Shown one piece after another: positions 1 to 5,250 of a stretch of 5,250 bases of DNA (position 1 is the stretch's first letter; every line of letters starts with the position of its first letter). Position numbers and translations under genes: made by a program. Origin of the DNA: Campylobacterota bacterium (GTDB lineage: Bacteria > Campylobacterota > Campylobacteria > Campylobacterales > SZUA-545); the NCBI GenBank assembly GCA_030836705.1, contig JAUPLZ010000106.1, positions 1 through 5,250 of the forward strand. Reading direction: 5' to 3'. A model generated the notes under the pieces. That model was given only the letters and a program-made list of their open reading frames with translations. It was not told the DNA's origin and made no database searches.

Positions 1-360
1 AGAATAAACTTTGTAAAAACATCCTATTTAAATGATTGCAAAAATGAATTTGACCTGCTTGTCTCAAATCCGCCTTATATTGCAAATAATTTTGAACTTG
101 AAAAACATCTTATGCGTGAGCCGTCAAATGCTCTATTTGGCGGTGAAAAAGGCGATGAAATTATAAAAAATATTATAGACATTTCAATAGAAAAAAATAT
201 AAAAACAATAGCTATTGAAATGGGATATGACCAAAAAGAGTCATTATCATTATATTTAAATCAAAAAAATATAAAAAAAGTGAGTTTCTACAAAGATTTA
301 GCCGGACTTGACAGGGGTTTTGTAGCAACTATTTCTAGCACGGGAACTAAAAATGATTAA
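1..360 (+). CDS. prmC: Release factor glutamine methyltransferase PrmC (HemK), 3' part only
   Basis: The gene is open from the first base, in frame with base 1, and ends at TAA 358-360, so only the last 119 residues are present and the start lies outside the window. PrmC uses S-adenosylmethionine to methylate the glutamine of the GGQ motif in peptide release factors RF1 and RF2, in the cytoplasm. The diagnostic NPPY motif, which holds the substrate glutamine amide, is at visible residues 23-26 (bases 67-78). It is followed by the family-typical EPSNALFGGEKG segment and, near the end, by KDLAGLDRGF, which matches the PrmC C-terminal consensus. About 93 residues follow the NPPY motif, close to the length in E. 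coli PrmC, so the C-terminus looks complete. The stop overlaps the next gene by 8 bases, suggesting co-transcription and perhaps translational coupling. NPPY also occurs in other amino and DNA methyltransferases, but the flanking motifs favour PrmC strongly. Confidence 0.93.
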   Translation, partial: RINFVKTSYLNDCKNEFDLLVSNPPYIANNFELEKHLMREPSNALFGGEKGDEIIKNIIDISIEKNIKTIAIEMGYDQKESLSLYLNQKNIKKVSFYKDLAGLDRGFVATISSTGTKND

Positions 361-1105
361 AATAAGAGATTTGCATAAACAATTTGGAGAAAAAAAGGTT
401 TTAAATGGCGTGACTCTTGATATAGAAAGAGGATTAACTACGACTATTTTTGGAGTTAGCGGCGGCGGTAAATCAACTATCATCAAACACATTGTCGGTC
501 TTTTAAAGGCAGATAAAGGCGAGATATTAGTAGATGGAATAAATGTTATAACAGCATCAGAAAAAGAGATGATGCAGATAAGGCATAAGGTCGGCTTTTT
601 ATTTCAAAGCGGTGCTTTATTTGACAGCATGAATGTGCTTGAAAATGTCGCTTTTCCACTTGTTGAACACACAAAACTTTCAAAAAAAGAGATTTTTTCA
701 AGAGTAGAAGCCAAGTTAGAACTCGTTGGATTAAAACCAAAAGAAGTTCTTCATCTTTTTCCGCACGAATTAAGCGGCGGGATGAGAAAAAGAGTAGGAC
801 TCGCTAGAACAATAGTTTCAGAGCCTGAATCTATACTTTACGACGAACCAACAAGCGGGCTTGACCCAATAACTAGTGATTTAATCTCGCAAATGATAAT
901 AAAGTTAAAAAATGAATTAAAAGTAACATCCGTATTAATAAGTCACGATATGAATGAAAGTTTTAAATGTTCAGACAAAATAGCAATGCTCCATAATGGC
1001 AAAATAGTAGAATACGGAACATGCGAAGAGATAAAAAATAGCAAAAACCCTGTTGTTAGACAGTTTATTGAAGGAAGTAGTGAAGGTCCTATACAGTTAA
1101 ATTAG
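353..1105 (+). CDS. mlaF: MlaF-type ABC transporter ATP-binding protein (lipid/outer-membrane asymmetry transport)
   Basis: This is a complete 250-residue cytoplasmic ABC ATPase. All motifs are intact: Walker A GVSGGGKS (34-41), Q-loop Q85, ABC signature LSGGM (140-144), Walker B ILYDEP (161-166) with catalytic E165, D-loop SGLD (168-171) and H-loop H198. Subfamily markers point to MlaF/Ttg2A/YrbF: FQSGALFDSMNVLENV after the Q-loop and the C-terminal tail RQFIEGSSEGPI, which resembles the RQFLDG...DGP tail of E. coli MlaF. In that family the ATPase powers an MlaE permease with an MlaD MCE protein, moving phospholipids between inner and outer membranes. Campylobacter homologues have been called IamA. 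The ATG lies inside the 3' end of prmC, with a modest GGGA (342-345) seven bases upstream. No permease or MCE gene is in the window, because the next gene downstream is convergent ftsZ. The family call is firm. The substrate is inferred from family membership. Confidence 0.9.
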   Translation: MIKIRDLHKQFGEKKVLNGVTLDIERGLTTTIFGVSGGGKSTIIKHIVGLLKADKGEILVDGINVITASEKEMMQIRHKVGFLFQSGALFDSMNVLENVAFPLVEHTKLSKKEIFSRVEAKLELVGLKPKEVLHLFPHELSGGMRKRVGLARTIVSEPESILYDEPTSGLDPITSDLISQMIIKLKNELKVTSVLISHDMNESFKCSDKIAMLHNGKIVEYGTCEEIKNSKNPVVRQFIEGSSEGPIQLN

Positions 1106-1119
1106 GACCTTTGGTTTTT
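1083..1119 (+). terminator. Rho-independent terminator of the prmC-mlaF unit
   Basis: A perfect 9-bp inverted repeat, AAGGTCCTA (1083-1091) and TAGGACCTT (1103-1111), with an 11-base loop, is followed by TGG and a run of five T (1115-1119). The left arm lies in the last codons of mlaF, and the right arm begins with the mlaF stop codon TAG (1103-1105). The T-run abuts the ftsZ stop (1118-1120 on the minus strand). Read from the ftsZ side, the same hairpin sits just downstream of the ftsZ stop but is not followed by a clear U-tract, so it may help end ftsZ transcription only weakly. Confidence 0.75.
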
Positions 1120-2248
1120 AATCCATTTGCTGGCGAAGGTATGTCGGTATATCAAGATAGTCTTCACTTTCATTATGACCACCAACAACTTTAAGTGTTT
1201 TTGAACCAAACGAACCAGTGCTTTTTTTGACAACTTCACTCTTTTTTTCAATCACATTATTAATGCTTTTTTTCTCAAATCCAGTAGCAATCAAAGTAAC
1301 TTTTACACTATCAACATCAATACTTTCATCAACAGAAGTACCAAAAATCACATCAGCATCCTCATCTGCCGCTTCATAGAGCACCTGCATAGCTTCATTT
1401 ATTGAAACAAGAGGGTAGTTAGGGTTAATCTGAAAGTTTACAAGTATACCCATCGCACCGTGAATAGAAACTTCATCCAAAAGCGGTGACTCTATAGCCT
1501 CTTTGATAGCATCTTTTGCAGAGTTAACACCACTACCGTGACCAACGCCCATTAGCGCGAGTCCCTTATTATTTAAGATTGTTTTTAAATCTGCAAAATC
1601 CGTGTTTATACCTTGATTTGAAGAGGATAAAACAATATTTGTTATACCATTAACTGCCTTAGCCAACACATCATCTACCATTTGAAAACTCTTATCATAT
1701 CCCATGTTTTTATCAATAATGGCTAAAAGCTTATCATTTGGTATGACAATCATTGAGTCGCACTCTTCTTTTAATTCATCGTAGCCTTTTTTGGCAAGTT
1801 TTGCTCTCTTTGGTCCTTCAAATGTAAAAGGCTTGGTGCAAACAGCGACTGTTATGGCTCCGGCATCTTTTGCAGCACGAGCAACAACACTAGAAGCTCC
1901 AGTGCCAGTTCCTCCACCAAGACCTGTTGCTATAAAAACCAAGTCGCTATTTTTAAATTTAGCAACAAGCTCTTCATAGCTCTCTTCTGCAGCTTGATAC
2001 CCAATTTCCGGCTTCATGCCAGCGCCCAAACCTCTAGTGAGCTTTGCGCCTAGCTGTACCTTTGTTTGCGCCAATGAAGCTCTAAGAGCTAAAGCATCGG
2101 TATTTGCGGCAATTAAATCCACAGCCGAAAAACCTTGTTTTATCATATAGTTCACCATATTGCCGCCGCCGCCGCCAACGCCTATGACCTTAATATTGGC
2201 TATTTTATCGTCATTTTTCTCATCTATTGAAAACAACTGCTCTCTCAT
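1118..2248 (-). CDS. ftsZ: Cell division protein FtsZ, tubulin-like GTPase
   Basis: This is a complete 376-residue FtsZ, a usual length for the family. FtsZ polymerises with GTP in the cytoplasm at midcell into the Z-ring that recruits the divisome. The N-terminal nucleotide-binding domain carries GVGGGGGN (23-30), NTDA (49-52), and the tubulin signature GGGTGTG (111-117) inside FIATGLGGGTGTGAS. The GTP-contacting segment FEGPKR is at 143-148. The synergy (T7) loop NTDFAD (215-220) supplies the catalytic aspartates D217 and D220 to the neighbouring subunit. The C-terminal domain runs to about residue 325, followed by a short linker rich in Lys and Ser. The last residues, LDIPTYLRQQMD, are the conserved C-terminal peptide that binds FtsA and other partners. 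The start is well supported by AAGGGG (2255-2260) six bases upstream of the ATG. It is the last gene of the minus-strand unit, 22 bases after ftsA, and faces mlaF across 12 bases. Confidence 0.98.
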   Translation of the reverse strand: MREQLFSIDEKNDDKIANIKVIGVGGGGGNMVNYMIKQGFSAVDLIAANTDALALRASLAQTKVQLGAKLTRGLGAGMKPEIGYQAAEESYEELVAKFKNSDLVFIATGLGGGTGTGASSVVARAAKDAGAITVAVCTKPFTFEGPKRAKLAKKGYDELKEECDSMIVIPNDKLLAIIDKNMGYDKSFQMVDDVLAKAVNGITNIVLSSSNQGINTDFADLKTILNNKGLALMGVGHGSGVNSAKDAIKEAIESPLLDEVSIHGAMGILVNFQINPNYPLVSINEAMQVLYEAADEDADVIFGTSVDESIDVDSVKVTLIATGFEKKSINNVIEKKSEVVKKSTGSFGSKTLKVVGGHNESEDYLDIPTYLRQQMD

Positions 2249-2270
2249 TTCTCACCCCTTTTTAGCATTG

Positions 2271-3620
2271 TCAAAATATTTGTGTAGCTTTACGCCACAT
2301 TTTTTTAAAAAAATCGCTTGTGCCCTCTTTTGAATCACTACTAATCATAATATCGGCAATATTTTCATTTTTTTCTTCACTTATTTCATTTTTATTGCTG
2401 TAATTTTCTTCACCGGAAGGCATTTTGACTGCATTTTCGGCAATTTCATCCCTTGCTAATAACCGCTTATTTGAATCTATTTCATAAAGAGTGTGTTCTC
2501 CGGCTCCATATCTTACCAACCCCAAAACAGTAGAAAATGCCGGATCTTTTAATGAATCAAAAAGACCTTCTATATTTTTTGATTTTGCAATTCTAACAGG
2601 CATATTGTCAAATATCGGACTGGCAATCTCGTGCATACCTTCTAATTTTGTCATACCGCCAGTGAGCACAATACCAGATCCCAATTGATTCTTAAAACCG
2701 CTTTTTTCAATCTGTTTTGCTAGAATCATTAAAGTCTCTTCAACTCTTGCATATATCACATTTGAAACAACTTCCAAAGAGACCTCTTGCATTGAATTTT
2801 CATTCCCTATTATTGGCAGCTCTATAATGGAATTCTCTTGAGAGAGCAAAGAACCGTGTTCTATTTTTATTTTTTCGGCAGAACCAAGAGGAGTGTGAAG
2901 CGCCATGGAGAGGTCTCCGGTTATATGAGAACCGCCAACGCCTAAAAAGTCATGATATCTAATGGCATTTCCAAGATGGATAACCAAATCGCTAGTAGCG
3001 CCTCCAAGGTCTATAACGCATACACCCAAATCTTTTTCATCTTCATTTAAAATTGCAATACTAGAAGCATATCCGCTAAGAACAATGCTTTGTATTTCAA
3101 CTCCTGCCAAAGTAACTGTTTTTCTAAGATTATCAAGAGTTGATTTTTGGATAGCCACAATATAAACACTAACCTCAAGTCTACTCCCGCTCATGCCGAC
3201 TGGATCTTGAATATTATCCTGCTCGTCAACCCTAAAATCATAAGGCAAGGCATGTAAAAGTTCATATTCGACAGGTATATTTGCATTATAAAGCGCTGTT
3301 TGCATAGCCCTGTTTACTTCTTTTACCGTTATCTCTCTATTTGGAACATTAACTATTCCAAAGCTTTTTAGATTTTTTGTATATGCGCCAGATATGGAAA
3401 CATAAGCTTTTCTTAAAACAGTCCCAGCAACCCTTGTAGCATCCCCTATTGATTTTTTAATAGCTTTTGATGCAAGATCAATATTTACAATCGAGCCTTT
3501 TTTAAGACCTTGAGCTTTTGATATTCCAGCGCCGGTTATATGCAATTTATCATTATTGTATTCAGCAATAAGAGTGCATATTTTAGTAGAGCCGATATCG
3601 ATAGCTAATATTGAAGACAT
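2271..3620 (-). CDS. ftsA: Cell division protein FtsA, actin-like membrane tether for FtsZ
   Basis: This is a complete 449-residue FtsA, somewhat longer than the roughly 420 residues of E. coli FtsA. FtsA is an actin/Hsp70-fold ATPase that anchors FtsZ filaments to the inner membrane and recruits later divisome proteins. Phosphate-1 motif DIGSTK is at 8-13, and the FtsA-specific 1C (SHS2) domain lies roughly at 84-162, with the family stretch DPVGMSGSRLEV at 139-150. Phosphate-2 motif DLGGATSD is at 204-211, GVGGSHITGD at 227-236, and adenosine motif LTGGMTKLEG at 319-328. After about residue 372 comes an acidic, Asn/Ser-rich linker, then a basic amphipathic C-terminal helix, FFKKMWRKATQIF (437-449), matching the FtsA membrane-targeting sequence. 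The extra length is in this linker. The start overlaps the upstream stop by one base (TAATG), with a good Shine-Dalgarno inside the upstream gene. A T7A7 run encodes F437-K440. Confidence 0.97.
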   Translation of the reverse strand: MSSILAIDIGSTKICTLIAEYNNDKLHITGAGISKAQGLKKGSIVNIDLASKAIKKSIGDATRVAGTVLRKAYVSISGAYTKNLKSFGIVNVPNREITVKEVNRAMQTALYNANIPVEYELLHALPYDFRVDEQDNIQDPVGMSGSRLEVSVYIVAIQKSTLDNLRKTVTLAGVEIQSIVLSGYASSIAILNEDEKDLGVCVIDLGGATSDLVIHLGNAIRYHDFLGVGGSHITGDLSMALHTPLGSAEKIKIEHGSLLSQENSIIELPIIGNENSMQEVSLEVVSNVIYARVEETLMILAKQIEKSGFKNQLGSGIVLTGGMTKLEGMHEIASPIFDNMPVRIAKSKNIEGLFDSLKDPAFSTVLGLVRYGAGEHTLYEIDSNKRLLARDEIAENAVKMPSGEENYSNKNEISEEKNENIADIMISSDSKEGTSDFFKKMWRKATQIF

Positions 3621-5080
3621 TAAACTCCTTCGTAGTATTTCTGAACTTTATACTCTTTTTGCAGATGTTTTATAATCTCTACATCAATAAGTGACTTCTT
3701 TATTTGTTTTGAGTTTGACTCAATAAAATCTACATTTTCCTCTATTTTATTATCTACAAACAACTTTTGTTCCAAAATTTTATATAAAACTATCTTTTTA
3801 TCAAGTTTTACATATCCGGTTTTTTTAGGAGAGCCAAACAACTGGTTTAAAAAAAATGAAGCCTCTTCAGCTGAGAGCTGGCTTAACATATCTACATCAT
3901 TTTTTGTTACGAATCCAACTCTTTTGCCTTCAAAATTTTTAACCTCTTTTTGAGCCGACTCTTCCAATAAAACTTGCATCTTTTGATTTTTCAAATCGCC
4001 TTTAGCCTTCTCTTTTGCATCAGTAAAAATTAGAGGCTCAGGCGCAAATCTATTGAGCACTTTTAAAACAACAAAACCATCTTTTGTTTGAATAGGTTTT
4101 GAAACTTCTTTTGTTAATTTACTTTCAATCTCTTGCATATCTTCAAAAGGAATCATATCGTTAGTAAGATATATTTTTTTTGTTTTTATAGAATCGACAC
4201 CATCTTTCTTGAATGCTATTCTCTCTTTAAGTGCTTGAGTTTTTGCTTTTTTAAGTTTAGCCAAATCGATAGCTTTTTCTTTCACTTCTTCAAATGAATT
4301 TGGCGCATGTTCAAGAGTTGCAAACTCTGCTCTATTTTTCTCAAAATACTCTTTTGCCTCTTCTTCACTTGCTTCAAAGTTTGATTTTTTTACTTCAATA
4401 TAACTAATTTCATAAGATGGCTCACTCATATAGTTTTGTTTGCTTTTACTCCAAAACTCCTCTACTTCTTTATCGCTTATAGAAATTTTTACATCTTTTT
4501 CATCTATTGTTTTTATTGAAATATCGTCCGCTAAAAATACTGAAGACAAAATAGCACTTTTTTCACTATTTAAAAGATTAAAATCAAACAAATTAACTAT
4601 TTTATTGAGTAAAATATCTCTTTTTATACTATTTTCAAAATCTTCCACGCTAATTCTTGCATTTTTTAAAACACTTATATAAAACTCTTTATTAAAAACA
4701 CCGTCTTTTTTAAAATCTTGCATATTTACTATCGCACTTGCAACTTCATCATCACTTACAACAACTCCAAATTTATCTGCAAGATTCATAAGATATGCTT
4801 GGTCTATTAGTCTTTGCATTGCAATTTTCTGAAGCTCATCCGCTTGTTCTTGCGGCAACTCACCTTCAAACAACTGAGAATAATAACTATAAAGCCTATT
4901 ATATTCATTTTGCAATTCTGCTCTTTTTATCTCAACATCTCCAACTTTTGCAACGCTAGATGATTTTGAACCATACTGATAGCTACCCCACCCCACAAAA
5001 CCGGCTCCAACAAAAGCAAGTACGGTTATCCACATAACAACAACTAACATTTTCTTTTTTTGTTGCATCCAAGTTATCAT
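3620..5080 (-). CDS. Inner-membrane-anchored SurA/PpiD-like periplasmic chaperone (annotated peptidylprolyl isomerase family)
   Basis: This is a 486-residue protein with a short cytoplasmic N-terminus (MITWMQQKKK), one hydrophobic segment at about 11-31 that should act as an uncleaved signal anchor, and a large hydrophilic periplasmic part. The layout is that of PpiD, a membrane-anchored SurA-type chaperone that helps proteins emerging from the Sec channel. VAKVGDVEIKRAEL (43-56) and the helices to about 185 fit the SurA/PpiD N-terminal chaperone domain, including the typical LIDQAYLMNLADKFG stretch at 91-105. The rest is Lys/Glu-rich and probably helical. At 326-341 there is a segment resembling the end of a parvulin-like fold (VSKPIQTKDGFVVLKV), but I find no full parvulin catalytic domain, so isomerase activity is doubtful. 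The start fits an AAAGG at 5090-5094, nine bases upstream, and the residues that follow resemble those of Sulfurimonas homologues as I recall them. It is the first gene of the unit with ftsA and ftsZ. The family call is fairly sure; clients and any division role are unknown. Confidence 0.82.
   Translation of the reverse strand: MITWMQQKKKMLVVVMWITVLAFVGAGFVGWGSYQYGSKSSSVAKVGDVEIKRAELQNEYNRLYSYYSQLFEGELPQEQADELQKIAMQRLIDQAYLMNLADKFGVVVSDDEVASAIVNMQDFKKDGVFNKEFYISVLKNARISVEDFENSIKRDILLNKIVNLFDFNLLNSEKSAILSSVFLADDISIKTIDEKDVKISISDKEVEEFWSKSKQNYMSEPSYEISYIEVKKSNFEASEEEAKEYFEKNRAEFATLEHAPNSFEEVKEKAIDLAKLKKAKTQALKERIAFKKDGVDSIKTKKIYLTNDMIPFEDMQEIESKLTKEVSKPIQTKDGFVVLKVLNRFAPEPLIFTDAKEKAKGDLKNQKMQVLLEESAQKEVKNFEGKRVGFVTKNDVDMLSQLSAEEASFFLNQLFGSPKKTGYVKLDKKIVLYKILEQKLFVDNKIEENVDFIESNSKQIKKSLIDVEIIKHLQKEYKVQKYYEGV
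3625..3630 (-). promoter_or_regulatory. Shine-Dalgarno of ftsA, inside the upstream reading frame
   Basis: AAGGAG on the minus strand lies four bases before the ftsA ATG (3620-3618). It is within the last codons of the SurA/PpiD-like gene, whose TAA (3622-3620) overlaps the ATG as TAATG. This fixes the ftsA start and favours translational coupling, with ribosomes ending the first gene able to re-initiate on ftsA. Confidence 0.8.
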
Positions 5081-5108
5081 ATAAGTAAGCCTTTAGTATT
5101 TTTTGCTT

Positions 5109-5114
5109 ATTCTA
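5109..5114 (-). promoter_or_regulatory. Candidate -10 box for the chaperone-ftsA-ftsZ operon
   Basis: TAGAAT on the minus strand matches the sigma-70 -10 consensus TATAAT at five of six positions. It would place the transcript start near 5102, giving a leader of about 22 bases before the ATG at 5080. No clear -35 element lies about 17 bases upstream, which is common for Campylobacterota housekeeping promoters where -35 boxes are poorly conserved. In such AT-rich sequence the match could be chance. Confidence 0.35.
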
Positions 5115-5143
5115 TTGCAAAAGTGATTAAAAATGCATTATTT

Positions 5144-5149
5144 AAAGGG
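5144..5149 (+). promoter_or_regulatory. Shine-Dalgarno supporting the TTG start of bioA
   Basis: AAAGGG lies five bases before TTG at 5155. The only in-frame codons between the upstream stop TAA (5143-5145) and this TTG are AGG, GTT and ATT, and no ATG occurs before the conserved WHPCSQM motif. The Shine-Dalgarno therefore selects TTG as the most likely start. Confidence 0.7.
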
Positions 5150-5154
5150 TTATT

Positions 5155-5250
5155 TTGAACAATCAAAAAATAAAAGAAGAAGATTTAAAATACATATGGC
5201 ACCCATGTTCGCAGATGAAAGATTATGAAAAACTTCCTCTTATACCTATA
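5155..5250 (+). CDS. bioA: Adenosylmethionine-8-amino-7-oxononanoate aminotransferase BioA, 5' part only
   Basis: The frame is open to the window edge, giving 32 residues from the proposed TTG start. BioA is a cytoplasmic pyridoxal-phosphate aminotransferase of biotin synthesis. It transfers an amino group from S-adenosylmethionine to 8-amino-7-oxononanoate (KAPA) to give 7,8-diaminononanoate (DAPA). The visible part carries YIWHPCSQM (13-21) and the following KDYEKLPLIPI (22-32), the characteristic N-terminal signature of BioA, where the tryptophan and neighbours line the substrate pocket. The catalytic lysine and cofactor-binding regions lie beyond the window. A clear AAAGGG Shine-Dalgarno supports the TTG start; ATT at 5152 is much less likely. 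It is divergent from the chaperone-ftsA-ftsZ unit. Another class-III aminotransferase is possible in principle, but the WHPCSQM signature makes BioA the strong choice. Confidence 0.88.
   Translation, partial: MNNQKIKEEDLKYIWHPCSQMKDYEKLPLIPI

Larger units (their letters stand above)
5081..5154. promoter_or_regulatory. Divergent intergenic region between the chaperone-ftsA-ftsZ unit and bioA
   Basis: These 74 AT-rich bases separate two divergent starts, so promoters for both directions should lie here, possibly extending into the coding ends. The minus-strand side holds the AAAGG of the chaperone gene and a candidate -10 box. On the plus strand I see no convincing -10/-35 pair, only weak four-of-six matches such as TATTCT (5108-5113). 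No clear operator palindrome or riboswitch-like structure is visible. Confidence 0.6.

Noticed and set aside
298..492. Open frame of 64 codons on the minus strand across the prmC-mlaF junction
   Set aside because: It is antisense to two well-supported genes, has no recognisable protein family, and is explained as a shadow of the coding frames.
676..683. Possible A AAA AAA slippery site in mlaF
   Set aside because: The Lys-Lys run is typical of this AT-rich genome, and a -1 shift would give no product with a recognisable meaning.
1791..1979. Open frame of 62 codons on the plus strand inside ftsZ
   Set aside because: It is antisense to the conserved GTPase domain of FtsZ, and its alanine/proline-rich composition is what the complement of Gly/Ala codons gives. 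No family match.
2491..3165. Two short plus-strand open frames inside ftsA
   Set aside because: Both lie antisense to conserved FtsA motifs and have no domain or context of their own.
4440..4682. Hydrophobic 80-codon open frame on the plus strand inside the chaperone gene
   Set aside because: The Leu/Ser/Phe-rich sequence suggests a membrane protein, but it is the complement of Lys/Glu/Asp-rich coding sequence, which yields this composition automatically.
5066..5068. Alternative start at Met5 of the chaperone gene
   Set aside because: No Shine-Dalgarno precedes it, while the first ATG has AAAGG at suitable spacing and the MITWMQ beginning looks like that of related proteins.
1..5250. Search for tRNA, rRNA, CRISPR repeats, insertion sequence ends, integrase sites or a phage or defence module
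   Set aside because: Coding density is nearly complete with housekeeping genes. No direct-repeat array, terminal inverted repeats or gap large enough for such elements was seen by eye.

Overview
The window is AT-rich chromosomal DNA that looks like a Campylobacterota (formerly Epsilonproteobacteria) genome. The closest feel is Sulfurimonas or a relative such as Sulfuricurvum, but that level is inferred from protein style, not demonstrated. Pointers are the lysine-, isoleucine- and asparagine-rich proteins, the N-terminus of the SurA/PpiD-like protein, and the order bioA / SurA-PpiD-like / ftsA / ftsZ, which I recall from Helicobacter pylori. Nothing suggests a mobile or accessory region: there is no IS element, integrase, CRISPR array, tRNA or rRNA.

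Layout. The first 360 bases (+) are the 3' part of prmC, the release-factor glutamine methyltransferase. It overlaps by 8 bases with a complete MlaF-type ABC ATPase gene (353-1105, +). That gene ends in a Rho-independent terminator whose stem contains its own stop codon. Only 12 bases further on lies the 3' end of a convergent minus-strand unit, transcribed in the order SurA/PpiD-like gene (5080-3620), ftsA (3620-2271), ftsZ (2248-1118). A 74-base divergent intergenic region (5081-5154) separates this unit from the 5' end of bioA (+, from 5155, probable TTG start), which runs off the right edge.

Function. The minus-strand operon joins the two core cytoplasmic divisome proteins, the tubulin-like GTPase FtsZ and its actin-like membrane tether FtsA, to an inner-membrane-anchored periplasmic chaperone-like protein. 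The stop codon of the chaperone gene overlaps the ftsA start (TAATG), and ftsZ follows ftsA after 22 bases with a strong Shine-Dalgarno, so the three are probably co-transcribed. The flanking plus-strand genes are housekeeping: translation termination, outer-membrane lipid transport and biotin synthesis.

Novelty. I see no undescribed system. The points most worth a second look are the lack of a recognisable parvulin catalytic domain in the SurA/PpiD-like protein, a U7 slippery run in ftsA where a -1 slip gives an immediate stop just before the membrane-targeting helix, and an MlaF ATPase with no Mla partner beside it in view.
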